A stretch of 64,000 nt of DNA, taken from contig NZ_CP150900.1 of assembly GCF_038050405.1 (NCBI RefSeq), positions 186,001 to 250,000 on the forward strand. Reading direction: 5' to 3'. A program made the position numbers and the translations under genes. Numbering within the stretch: position 1 is the first letter of the stretch; every line of letters starts with the position of its first letter. Below, piece after piece: positions 17,989 to 26,749 of the stretch. The notes beneath the pieces are model-generated. The model searched no databases. It had not been told where the DNA came from and was given only the letters and a program-made list of their open reading frames with translations. The stretch comes from Paraburkholderia sp. IMGN_8. Its GTDB lineage: Bacteria; Pseudomonadota; Gammaproteobacteria; Burkholderiales; Burkholderiaceae.

Positions 17989-19461
17989 GTGCGCTGTGTT
18001 CCACCAGACTTTTCCCGCACCTTGTTCCGCGCTGCCGTGATAGCTGTATTTCTCGTTGGCTATCCGTGCCTGAAGTCAACGGCGACTGCCGCGGGCTCGG
18101 CTCCGCTGCCTGCGAAGGAGAAGCGGGTTTCGCCCGCTAACGCTGCTACGCCGGTCGACTTCCCTACCATCGTAGAGCGATACGGGCCCGCCGTCGTAAA
18201 TATCAGCACGACGGCCCAGGAGCAACCAACGTCTGCGTCGGCCTTCGTGGCGCTCGATCCTGACGATCCCTTTTTTGCATTCTTCAGGCGCGCGGCGCAG
18301 CAACCGCAGGAGTCACAAGGCAACCCGCCAGGCGCGATATCGGGTGTCGGCTCCGGGTTCATCGTGAGCCCCGATGGCCTCATTCTGACCACAGCCCATG
18401 TGGTGGATCGCGCCGACGAAGTTACGGTCAAGCTGACCGACCGACGCGAGTTCAAGGCAAAGGTGCTGGCTGTCGACGCCCAGAGCGACGTCGCGGTGAT
18501 TCAAATCGACGCGACGAAGCTTCCGACGGTCAAGCTCGGCGACTCGTCGCGGGTGCGCGTCGGCGAGCAGGTGCTGACGATCGGATCGCCCGACCGCTTC
18601 CAGAATACCGTCACAGCCGGCATTGTCAGCGCCACTTCTCGCACGCTGCCGGATGGCAGCAATTTCCCCTTTTTCCAGACCGATGTCTCCGTCAACCCCG
18701 ACAACTCGGGTGGCCCGCTGTTCAACGGTGCTGGCGAGGTGATCGGCATTGCCGTGCAGGTTTATGCGGACTTAGACAGGTACCCCAGCCTGGCCTTTGC
18801 CATCCCGATCAACATGGCGGCCAAGGTGCGATCGCAGTTGCAAACCCAGCGCAAGCTACCTCCGGGGGGGCTTGGCGTGGAGGTACAGGACGTCGGCCCC
18901 GGCTTGGCGGCGGCCTTTGGTCTGCCGCGACCGGCAGGTGCGCTGGTCAATTCCGTCGCGCCCGGCACACCGGCCGCCGTGAGCGGCCTCAAGCCAGGCG
19001 ACGTGATCATCCGGATCGGCGACAAGACGATCGATCGCTCGGCCGAACTCGCCGAGGATGCTGCGGGTCTGCCGCCCGGGACGAAAACCACACTCAGGCT
19101 GATCCGCAACGGAAGACCGATGACGATGACGATGACGGTCATGGTCGGCGCGTCCGGGGAAAGCCCCAACGCTCGACAAAACGAAGGCAGCGCAACGGAT
19201 CGCCTGGGCCTGGCCATGCATCCGCTGACTGATGGCGAGCGGCGCACGAGCGGGCTTCCGCAAGGTCTGATGGTCGATGGGGTCTATGGGGCTGCGGCAA
19301 GCGCTGGCATCCAACCCGGCGATATCGTCCTGTCGCTCAATGGCACGCTGGTCGCCTCGCAGGAGGAACTGGCCGCGTTGGCAACAACGGCAGGGAAAAA
19401 GGTAGCGTTGCTGATACAGCGTGACCACGCGCGCAGCTTTATCTCGGTCGAGCTCAGGTGA
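17989..19461 (+). CDS. HtrA/DegP-type serine protease with two PDZ domains and an atypical active-site loop
   Basis: A 490-residue exported protein; residues 12-36 form the signal segment. The trypsin-like domain holds His137 (LTTAHVV), Asp167 (QSDVAVI) and Ser240. PDZ domains occupy about 290-385 and 400-490. The catalytic loop reads VNPDNSGGPLFN, whereas family members have NPGNSGGP: Asp238 replaces the glycine that builds the oxyanion hole, a one-base GGC-to-GAC change. The protease may be weakened, or act mainly as a chaperone. The GTG start at 17989 overlaps the best ribosome-binding sequence, so the true start may be slightly different. It would degrade or hold misfolded periplasmic proteins. 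Confidence 0.9.
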   Translation: MRCVPPDFSRTLFRAAVIAVFLVGYPCLKSTATAAGSAPLPAKEKRVSPANAATPVDFPTIVERYGPAVVNISTTAQEQPTSASAFVALDPDDPFFAFFRRAAQQPQESQGNPPGAISGVGSGFIVSPDGLILTTAHVVDRADEVTVKLTDRREFKAKVLAVDAQSDVAVIQIDATKLPTVKLGDSSRVRVGEQVLTIGSPDRFQNTVTAGIVSATSRTLPDGSNFPFFQTDVSVNPDNSGGPLFNGAGEVIGIAVQVYADLDRYPSLAFAIPINMAAKVRSQLQTQRKLPPGGLGVEVQDVGPGLAAAFGLPRPAGALVNSVAPGTPAAVSGLKPGDVIIRIGDKTIDRSAELAEDAAGLPPGTKTTLRLIRNGRPMTMTMTVMVGASGESPNARQNEGSATDRLGLAMHPLTDGERRTSGLPQGLMVDGVYGAAASAGIQPGDIVLSLNGTLVASQEELAALATTAGKKVALLIQRDHARSFISVELR

Positions 19462-19582
19462 ATGCGTGCCGGCCAGCCGGGTTCGGTGGGATGAGAGTGT
19501 CGGATGCCCGGCGGCTGTAGCGGGTACGCTGTAAAAAGACAAAAGGCCCACCGGCAGGGATAACAGGTCGCGGGTCAAACCA

Positions 19583-21232
19583 ATGCTTTCCGCAATCATT
19601 TTTTACACGTTCTTGTTCCTCGCCCTGGTCATCGTCCCGGTCGGGCTGATTCTTGTCGTCCTCCTCTTGTTGGATCACGAGCGCAGGCTCTGGCAAAGCG
19701 TAACGGCTGTTGCTGGCCATATAGGCGCAATGATGGCACAAAGACCTGTTATTTCTGGTCTTCTAAAACGCTTCCCGCGCACCGCAGACTTCCTGGGTCG
19801 CCGACTCGATTCCCACGCCCCCTGGGGCCTGCCGGCGACGGTCGCCGGCGTTGGCATTCTCTTCGGATTGTGGTTTTTCCTGGGTGTGCTGCAGCATATC
19901 CTGGCAAACGACCCCCTTGTGGCACTGGACATCCGGTTACATAACGCCGTGCCACTTTTCCGCACCACGGGGATGACGTGGTTCATGATTACACTCACGC
20001 AGATGGGCAGCGCTGCAGTTTTATCCCTCCTATGCGCGGGCATTGCCGCCCTCGCACTGGCGCGCGAACAGCGGCGTCTTGCGGCCACGTTCATGCTTGC
20101 GCTCGCGGGCACTGCCCTCATTTCGGCAATTGCCAAGGCGCTCGTTGGCTATGCACGACCGACTGACGCGATTATCAGCGTGCAGGAAGCGAGCTTCCCA
20201 TCGGGACATATGCTGTCGGGTACTGTCGTGTATGGATTGCTCGCGGCACTTCTGTTGGGCAGCCGGGTGCGTCGGGGAGTGCGCGCTCTTGGGATTACGC
20301 TGCTGCTCCTTGTCATCGTCGGCATCGGCCTGTCGCGCCTCTATTTAGGCGTGCACTGGCCATCCGACCTTCTTGGCAGCCTCGCTCTGGCGCTTATTCT
20401 CCTTGCATGCCTGTTCTTTTTCCAGCATCACGACCATCCCGTCCGATGGATCGACACATTCCCGCTGCCCCTTCGCAGCCGCGTCTTCCACTTTACAGGC
20501 AGTGCCGTTCTTGTCATTGCCATAGGCACCACCGCCATACTGACAAGCCGGACGAAAATGGTCCTGATCGGGCCGCCTCCAGTTGCCCACGCGCTCGATA
20601 TCCACACGCTGCGAACATCACTTCCTCCCGACCTTCCACGTTGGTCGGAGGACCTTATTGGTGGCCGGATGGAGCCGATTTCTCTTGTCTTTGTCGGCTC
20701 CGAAATCGATCTGGTGGATGCCTTTACGCGTGCGGGATGGACGCGCGCCGACCTCCCGACACCGTTGCGCGTTGTACAGGAAGCGCTCGCCGCGTTGCGA
20801 AACCAGCCCGACCTGACGGGTCCGGCAACGCCTGCCTTCTTCGCCAACCGGCCTCAAAACCTCACTTTTGAAAAGCCGGATGCGGGCTCTCCGAGCATTC
20901 GGAGGCGACACCATACCCGACTGTGGCGGACGACATATTGCCTGGTACCCAGTTGCCGTCCTGTGTGGGTGGCAACCGCTAGTTACGACGTGGGTGTCTC
21001 ATTCTCACAGCGCCTTCATCTTCCGACCCACCGCATTGATCCCGCCATCGACAATGAGCGGACCCTCATTGCCACCGATCTCCATCGAGCCGGGGCGACA
21101 CTGGAGGGAAGCGTTATGGTAGCGCCCCCCCTGCACGGGATGAACGCGGCGGGTGACCCGTTCTCGACGGATGGTCGTGCGGTCGTGCTGGTTTTACCCG
21201 GCGGGTTCAAGTCCGAGACGCAGCATCATTAG
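19583..21232 (+). CDS. PAP2-family membrane phosphatase with C-terminal LssY domain
   Basis: A 549-residue fusion. An N-terminal membrane helix (5-30) is followed by the multi-span PAP2 domain with all three phosphatase motifs: K185...RP193, PSGH 206-209 and SRLYLGVHWPSD 251-262. After two more helices a soluble domain of about 220 residues (PPPVAHALDIHTLR, SLVFVGSEIDLVDAFTRAGWTRAD, NDERTLIATDLHRAG) matches the LssY C-terminal domain, first noted in Legionella secretion loci. Likely role: dephosphorylation of lipid or isoprenoid phosphates at the inner membrane; the LssY part is of unknown function. It lies 121 bp after the protease. Confidence 0.87.
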   Translation: MLSAIIFYTFLFLALVIVPVGLILVVLLLLDHERRLWQSVTAVAGHIGAMMAQRPVISGLLKRFPRTADFLGRRLDSHAPWGLPATVAGVGILFGLWFFLGVLQHILANDPLVALDIRLHNAVPLFRTTGMTWFMITLTQMGSAAVLSLLCAGIAALALAREQRRLAATFMLALAGTALISAIAKALVGYARPTDAIISVQEASFPSGHMLSGTVVYGLLAALLLGSRVRRGVRALGITLLLLVIVGIGLSRLYLGVHWPSDLLGSLALALILLACLFFFQHHDHPVRWIDTFPLPLRSRVFHFTGSAVLVIAIGTTAILTSRTKMVLIGPPPVAHALDIHTLRTSLPPDLPRWSEDLIGGRMEPISLVFVGSEIDLVDAFTRAGWTRADLPTPLRVVQEALAALRNQPDLTGPATPAFFANRPQNLTFEKPDAGSPSIRRRHHTRLWRTTYCLVPSCRPVWVATASYDVGVSFSQRLHLPTHRIDPAIDNERTLIATDLHRAGATLEGSVMVAPPLHGMNAAGDPFSTDGRAVVLVLPGGFKSETQHH

Positions 21233-21640
21233 CAATGCAGATAGCCTTCGCCACGGCGTCGATCTTGGAGGCCGAGGGGACGGGGTGAAGTTCGTCAGCC
21301 GGTTCGTTGAACTGCCGGAGCACGTCCCCTTGAGCATCAAGGGTGTTTGCAGCCGGCGATTCCGTAGCGCGTACTGACGCAATCCAGCACAAAGCGCGTC
21401 ATGTCCACCGAATACTGCACCGGGCCGCCGCCTGAGGGGAAGCATAGACCGTCTTCGTCCAAACACCGACGAATCCATGGGAATCTTTGGTCACCGATCC
21501 GGCGTCGACGAAAACCTGAACGTCGGGGTTCGATGCAACGCGAACCCAATCGGCTCTTGCCGCGTTGCCGAATGACACAGCGGACGCGAAGACAACAACG
21601 GGTCCCCTCTACAACGCGAAAGCGACCGGCCGCAACAGGG
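21207..21640 (-). pseudogene. Frameshifted exported protein, surface-adhesin-E-like
   Basis: Three reading frames on the minus strand join into one recognisable protein. First GNAARADWVRVASNPDVQ and FVDAGSVTKDSHGFVGVWTK; then, after a frameshift, QYSVDMTRFVLDCVSTRYGIAG; then after another, LDAQGDVLRQFNEPADELHP and SASKIDAVAKAICIAND. This is the pattern of small secreted proteins with an adhesin-E-like domain (family name from memory). The signal-peptide region upstream is also interrupted by a stop. At least two frameshifts make it non-functional. Confidence 0.6.
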
Positions 21641-21759
21641 TGTAGCAATATGAGCCATCGTGATTTTCGCAGCGTCGTTTCCCATCCTGATCGCGATCTC
21701 GGCCTGCCAGTATGTCGTGACCGCATGGTACTCACAGGGTGGCCTGGCAGCGGCCGCGC

Positions 21760-22509
21760 CTAGCTTTCCGTCATCGCATACCGGGGCAGGCTGATCGTGA
21801 AAATGCAGCCCGTACCTGGCACATCGCGCACGCTCAGAATCCCGTCATTTGCCTCGACGCTGCGCCTCGCGATGGACAGTCCGAGCCCAAGGCCGGTTCT
21901 GTCCTCGCCGTTCTGGGTGGAAGGCAGGAACATCCGTTCCGCATTGCCGGACGGAAGACCCCCGCACTGGTCCTTCACATCGATCAGGATGCGATCCGAC
22001 ACGGCATACGCGTCCAGGGTCACCTCGCTGTGAGGATGTGTGAACTTGAAGGCGTTCTGCAGCAGGTTTCCCACCGCCGAGTAAAGCTGGTCACGATCTC
22101 CACTGACGGAGAGTCGCGGGTCCACCGCGGACACCTTCAATACGCATCCACGAACCTGGGCCGCCAGGTCAGCGGCACGTTTGACCTCCGCGATGAAGTC
22201 AGCAACGGAAAACATTCTGGATTGCACGGACAGCCCCGCTGCCGTACGTACCTCATCCAGCGAGTGATCGATCAGATCGCTCAGCCCGTCGAGGCTTCGC
22301 TCCAGCACCGCTCCCGTGGCGCCAGACAGACTTAGATTTCCGGTTTTGGCGGCGGTAAACGCGAGGGTGACAGTCTGAAGAAAGTTACGCAGTTCGTGGG
22401 CGAAAAATCCCATCCGTTCATGCATCTCAATGGCCTGCCTGTCCGCCATGACAAAATCTCGCTGATAGCTGAATTCGGTGACCGCATCGGCAATTGCGTT
22501 GTCCAGACA
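21760..22509 (-). pseudogene. Histidine kinase lacking its N-terminal domain (truncated paralogue of 43837-44973)
   Basis: From CLDNAIADAVTEFSYQRDF to the end this matches the intact kinase at 43837-44973 with about 30 differences in 240 residues by eye. It keeps the HELRNFLQ phospho-acceptor, the GNLLQNAFKFT N-box and the GLGLGLSIARRS G-box. The first about 130 residues, including the N-terminal sensor region, are missing: similarity stops at 22509 exactly where a receiver-domain fragment on the other strand begins. A hybrid frame could start at 22551 but its first 14 residues would be antisense receiver sequence. Confidence 0.75.
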
Positions 22510-22513
22510 CTGG

Positions 22514-22846
22514 GCGCCTGATGGTGGCTCGGCCTGGGCCTTGGCGCGCATGGGCCGTCCTGACCTGCTGCTGACCGACTAGGACATGCCTGGCATCGAC
22601 GGCCCCACGCTATGCCGGATTTTCCGGAACGATCCGGTGCCGGCCAGCGTGCCGATCATTATGGCGTCGTCCTTGAGCTTGCCGCCCGCCGGCACCCCTG
22701 ATTTACACAATCTGTTCCTGCAAAAACCGGTCGATGCCGTCGCACTGCTGGCTGCGGTATCCGCGCTCGCGGTTGTAGCTGTAGCAACTGACACGTCGCA
22801 AGTAGATGCAAAGCTGGATGACGGACCTTCCGGAGACCAGCAATAA
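22514..22846 (+). pseudogene. Response-regulator receiver domain, 5'-truncated with an in-frame amber stop
   Basis: Reading + from 22514 gives APDGGSAWALARMGRPDLLLTD, then TAG (22580-22582), then DMPGIDGPTLCRIFRNDP and LHNLFLQKPVDAVALLAAV. This is the second half of a CheY-like receiver; the stop falls directly after the phospho-acceptor Asp, and the KP motif is present. The first strands and acidic pocket are missing. It abuts the truncated kinase head-to-head, suggesting one deletion removed the 5' ends of both genes. Confidence 0.7.
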
Positions 22847-23027
22847 TCAGACAATGCGGTGCGCTCAAGATGGCGCCATGACCACTGTCCGCCAAATGCG
22901 TCGTCACCAGATTGGTCGCAGGACCGATAGCCGCGTCGCGCTTGTCCGGCGAAAGACCGAGCCACGCGTGACCGGCGGACCCCACGGGTTATCATGCATC
23001 GACTTCCGCTGCAGGAGCGACGCCCTG

Positions 23028-24002
23028 ATGCCCCCCACTCCGGTTGACGCCGCTGCGCCATTTCATATCGTCCTGAACGTCGCCTCCGGCAGCAATGATG
23101 CGGGAGCCACGCGCAACACGATCGAGACCATCCTGGCCAGCGCGAACCGTGAGCACCACGTGCGCCTGGTCGAGCGGCCCGAGCAGCTTGATCTGGTCGC
23201 CCGGCAGACCGTTGCTGAAGCGCGCTTGCGCAGCGGCGTGGTGGTCGTGGCCGGTGGCGACGGCACGATCCGCACGGTCGCGCAGGCGACACTCGGCAGC
23301 GGGTGCCTGTTCGGCGTGCTTCCGCAAGGCACCTTCAACTATTTCGGTCGGACCCACGGTATCCCGTCCGACACCGCCGATGCGACAGAGCTGCTGCTGT
23401 CGGCACGTGCGCATCCGGTGCAGGTCGGTCTGGTCAACGACCGCGTCTTCCTGGTCAATGCCAGTCTCGGCCTCTACCCCGAACTGCTCGAGGATCGCGA
23501 AATCTACGCGCGGAAGTTCGGCCGCAGTCGGCTCGTCGCGCTGTGGTCGGCGCTGTCGACGCTGCTGCACGAGCATCGGCCGTTGCGGTTGCTGATGGAG
23601 GACGAGGACAAGACACGCCCGATGCGCACCCCAACGCTGTTCGTCAGTAACAGCCGGCTGCAGCTCGAACAGATCGGCATTCCACAAGCGCCGGAACTGG
23701 AACACGGTTTGCTCGTCGCGTTGACGGTGCGACCGGTCAGCATGCTGACACAATATTGGTTGATGGTGCGCGGCGCGCTCGGCCAGCTCGGCACGGCCGA
23801 CGACGTGATCAGCTTTGCCTTCCAGCGTATCGTGGTCACGTCCGCAACGCGCCGTCGCGCGCGCGGCGTGAAGGTGGCGACCGACGGCGAAATCGTCTGG
23901 CTGCAACCGCCGCTCGAATTCCGGGTCGCTGCCGAGCCGCTCTATCTGTTGAAACCTGAGCCCGAGTTGCGCTGCGCGCCGTCGCTGTCCGATCCGTCAT
24001 GA
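23028..24002 (+). CDS. Diacylglycerol kinase-family lipid kinase
   Basis: A 324-residue protein; the start at 23028 has GCAGGAGCG upstream, and the longer upstream frame is rejected. It begins with the NVASGS loop (17-22) and carries GGDGT (76-80), the nucleotide motif of the DAGK catalytic fold, then LPQGTFNYFGRTHGIP (98-113). Such proteins phosphorylate diacylglycerol or related lipids. The stop overlaps the next ATG (ATGA), so it is translationally coupled to the phosphoesterase. The three-gene operon suggests a lipid phosphorylation/dephosphorylation cycle at the inner membrane (inference). Confidence 0.88.
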   Translation: MPPTPVDAAAPFHIVLNVASGSNDAGATRNTIETILASANREHHVRLVERPEQLDLVARQTVAEARLRSGVVVVAGGDGTIRTVAQATLGSGCLFGVLPQGTFNYFGRTHGIPSDTADATELLLSARAHPVQVGLVNDRVFLVNASLGLYPELLEDREIYARKFGRSRLVALWSALSTLLHEHRPLRLLMEDEDKTRPMRTPTLFVSNSRLQLEQIGIPQAPELEHGLLVALTVRPVSMLTQYWLMVRGALGQLGTADDVISFAFQRIVVTSATRRRARGVKVATDGEIVWLQPPLEFRVAAEPLYLLKPEPELRCAPSLSDPS

Positions 24003-24841
24003 GTTTGCTGCTACAGATTTCCGATCCGCACTTCGGCACTGAACGGCCCGACGTTGTCGACGCGTTGGTGGGCCTCACGCACGACGCCGCGCCTCAACTG
24101 GTGGTCATGTCCGGCGACATCACGCAGCGCGCGCGCCGCAGGCAGTTTCGCGCCGCGCGCGCGTTCGTCGACCGGCTCGGCGTCGCCGCAACGCTGGTAA
24201 TCCCCGGCAACCACGATATCCCGTTGTTCAATCTGGGTGCGCGTCTGTTCCGGCCGTATGCGAACCACCGGCGGGCATTCGGCGACGACCTCGAGCCGAT
24301 ATTCGAATCGGGCCAGTGGCTGGTCATTGCGCTGAACACGACGCGCTTCTATCGCCACAAGAACGGCGAGGTGTCCGCCGAACAGGTCGAACGCGTCGCG
24401 GCGCGCCTCGAACAGGCTGCCGAGACGCAGTTGCGCGTGGTCGTCACGCACCAGCCGGTCGCGGTGACCCGTGTGCAGGACGAGACCAACCTGTTGCACG
24501 GTCGCGCAGCGGCAGTGCGACGCTGGTCCCAGGCCGGCGCCGACGTGATCCTCGGTGGCCACATCCACTTGCCTTTCGTCACCGCGCTGCACGACCGCTT
24601 TGCCGGGTTGCCGCGCAAGGTCTGGGCCGTGCAGGCCGGCACGGCTGTGTCGTCGCGCGTGCGCTTCGAGGCCGGCAATTCGGTCAACCTGATTCGCTGC
24701 GTGTCGCCGGCGAGTCCGCACCGCAGCGCGTTGGTCGAGCGCTGGGATTACGTCGACGCGCAGCAGCGCTTCCAGCGCGTTGACGTCAGCGAACTGCATT
24801 TCGACGCGTCGCTCGCCGCGCAGCGACAGGAGACCCTATGA
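23999..24841 (+). CDS. Calcineurin-like metallophosphoesterase
   Basis: A 280-residue protein with all the two-metal motifs: SDPHFG (Asp9, His11), SGDITQRA, GNHDIPLFN, THQP and GGHIHLPF. This is the class III cyclic-nucleotide-phosphodiesterase/UDP-diacylglucosamine-pyrophosphatase-like fold; the substrate cannot be read from the sequence. Its position between a lipid kinase and a PAP2 phosphatase, with ATGA overlaps at both ends, points to a phospholipid or lipid-intermediate substrate. Confidence 0.88.
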   Translation: MSLLLQISDPHFGTERPDVVDALVGLTHDAAPQLVVMSGDITQRARRRQFRAARAFVDRLGVAATLVIPGNHDIPLFNLGARLFRPYANHRRAFGDDLEPIFESGQWLVIALNTTRFYRHKNGEVSAEQVERVAARLEQAAETQLRVVVTHQPVAVTRVQDETNLLHGRAAAVRRWSQAGADVILGGHIHLPFVTALHDRFAGLPRKVWAVQAGTAVSSRVRFEAGNSVNLIRCVSPASPHRSALVERWDYVDAQQRFQRVDVSELHFDASLAAQRQETL

Positions 24842-25629
24842 CGGACACGGTTCGTGCACTGGCCGCGAACGCGCTAGCTGGCTTCGTTGCCACGCTGGTG
24901 CTGCTGCTGGGCGCGGCGTGCGGGGCGTGGTGGCTGGCGCTGCGCCGTCGGCGTCGCGTGGCCGCCGACGGCCTGCCGTCGCCGCCCAAAATCGCTGTCT
25001 ATCTGGGACTGAGCGGCGCGGTGGTGGTCAGTGCGGCCGCCGTATTTGCGACGCTCGCGTGGCAGATGAGCAGCGGCCGGCTTGCGCAGTTCGACCAGGC
25101 GTTCACCGACGGAATCCGTCAGTCGGTGCCGCTCGGCGTGGCACACGTTTTTGCTCTGGTCACGCATTTCGGCGATTCGGTGACGCTCGCCGCGCTGTGT
25201 GTCAGCATCGCGACAGCGCTGGTGCTCTCGGGAAGCCGTTGCCTGGCGTTATGGTGGGTGCTCGCAATTGCCGGCAACGGCACGCTGAACCGGACGCTGA
25301 AGCACGTGTTTGAGCGCGTACGCCCGATGCAGGACCCGACGCTGGCGCTCGCCGACGGGTGGAGTTTCCCGAGCGGACACACGTCCGGGTCGCTGGTTGC
25401 CTACGGGATGCTCGCGTACGTGCTGGTGCGCGCGCTGCCGAGGGCCTGGCACCTGCCCGCTCTGCTAGCGGCCACCACGGTCGCGTTCACGACCGCGTGC
25501 AGCCGCGTGTTCATCCAGGTCCACTTTGCCAGCGATGTGCTGGCCGGCATCGCGTCGGGCACCGCATGGCTCGTCGTGTGCATCTGCGGCTGCGAACTGA
25601 GTTGCTTCGGGAGGGCGCGGCAGCGCTGA
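24838..25629 (+). CDS. PAP2-family phosphatase
   Basis: A 263-residue integral membrane protein. It has an N-terminal anchor, a second helix near 55-75, and the three PAP2 motifs: KHVFERVRP, FPSGHTSGS and SRVFIQVHFASD. Unlike the PAP2 protein at 19583 it lacks the LssY extension. It is the last gene of the coupled kinase-phosphoesterase-phosphatase operon and probably removes phosphate from phosphatidate, lysophosphatidate or undecaprenyl-pyrophosphate-like lipids. Confidence 0.88.
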   Translation: MTDTVRALAANALAGFVATLVLLLGAACGAWWLALRRRRRVAADGLPSPPKIAVYLGLSGAVVVSAAAVFATLAWQMSSGRLAQFDQAFTDGIRQSVPLGVAHVFALVTHFGDSVTLAALCVSIATALVLSGSRCLALWWVLAIAGNGTLNRTLKHVFERVRPMQDPTLALADGWSFPSGHTSGSLVAYGMLAYVLVRALPRAWHLPALLAATTVAFTTACSRVFIQVHFASDVLAGIASGTAWLVVCICGCELSCFGRARQR

Positions 25630-25695
25630 CGCGTGATGCCCGCAGATAGCGGGGAGCGGACGCTCAAGGGTGCGCATGACCCGCCGTGCAGGGGG

Positions 25696-26073
25696 TCAAG
25701 GCTTATAAGCAATGGCTTCGATTTCTACCTTGGTGCCGACCATGTTCGTCGCCTGTACTGTCGAACGTGACGGCTTGTTCTCGCGGAAGAACTCTCCGTA
25801 AATGCGATTGAATTCATCGAAGTCGCGTGCGTCTTCAAGCCAGACGGTTGTCTTCACGACGTCTTCGAGCGTGCAACCCGCGAGCGCGAGTACATGAGCG
25901 ACGTTCTTCAACGTCAGACGTGTGTGAGCTTCTATCCCGCCAGCGACGATGCTGCCGTCTTCGTCTCTGGCTACCTGACCGGATACAAACACAAAATTGC
26001 CGGCTTTCGTCGCTAGCGAGCGTGGCAGGGTTCGTGTGCCCGGATTGCTCTCTGCAAAGTACTCAATCGTCAT
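25696..26073 (-). CDS. RidA family protein
   Basis: A 125-residue protein from the ATG at 26073, which has AGGAGGT 7 bp upstream; a GTG at 26082 is less likely. It shows NFVFVSGQVARD, GGIEAHTRLTLKNVAHVLALAGCTLEDVVKTTVWL, FNRIYGEFF and the closing ATNMVGTKVEIEAIAY. RidA proteins hydrolyse reactive enamine/imine intermediates. The usual PxRxT catalytic Arg region appears as KPSRSTVQA, so the arginine is present. It stands alone, convergent with the lipid operon. Confidence 0.9.
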   Translation of the reverse strand: MTIEYFAESNPGTRTLPRSLATKAGNFVFVSGQVARDEDGSIVAGGIEAHTRLTLKNVAHVLALAGCTLEDVVKTTVWLEDARDFDEFNRIYGEFFRENKPSRSTVQATNMVGTKVEIEAIAYKP

Positions 26074-26749
26074 TTGAGTCACCTCCGCAAACCAGTGTGC
26101 CCCTGCGACCGCCGGTGATCAAGGAGCACATCGCTGAAAAACCTCCGCTGCCCTTTCTATACCCCACGCTCTGTAATCGAACCATTTCCCCCGAAATCCT
26201 GCGAGCGTCCGGTGACGGGGCCAAGTTCACTTGCGTCCGCTCCTGGCCGGACCGGGCCCGGCGCGACAGGCCGTCCTCGACCCGTTGCCGACATTCGGCA
26301 GGTAGGCAGCGTGAGTCTGCTTTCCAGGTACTACGGTCACTGGAGGAGCCCGTGACCGATCCGCCTAGCGGAGCGCGTTAATACAACGCCGTACAGGTGA
26401 GCGCGAAGTCGACGGAAAGCGCGGAATTTGCACGATGAAGCTCGTTCCGCTTTCCGAGGATTCGACCTGAATGGTGTCGTTATGCGCGAGTTCGGCCTAA
26501 CAGGCACAGCGAATGCTTCACCTGCATCGTGTCGTCGCCAACTGTGGAGTCATCGCGGAAAAGCGCGCCGGATGGCGACTCCGGCCACCCGTCCGGATCG
26601 GCCAGGAATATGGCGAGCGTCTTCATACTCAAAGGCTTACGATAGAAAACCTGGTACACCGCTCCCATTGCCGTGGCGGAACCAGGGGGTCGAACACGCA
26701 GAACGGTCCCGTGGCTCATTTCGACGAGCACTCCGTAAGGGGACGGCAC
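26074..26749. other. Gap before the glycine-rich gene, no supported gene
   Basis: About 670 bp. A minus-strand frame (26480-27031) reads as ordinary-looking protein (segment LVEMSHGTVLRVRPPGSATA) but overlaps the start of the next gene and has no recognised domain. The plus-strand frame of the glycine-rich gene also extends upstream to 26513. Neither is called here. Confidence 0.4.
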
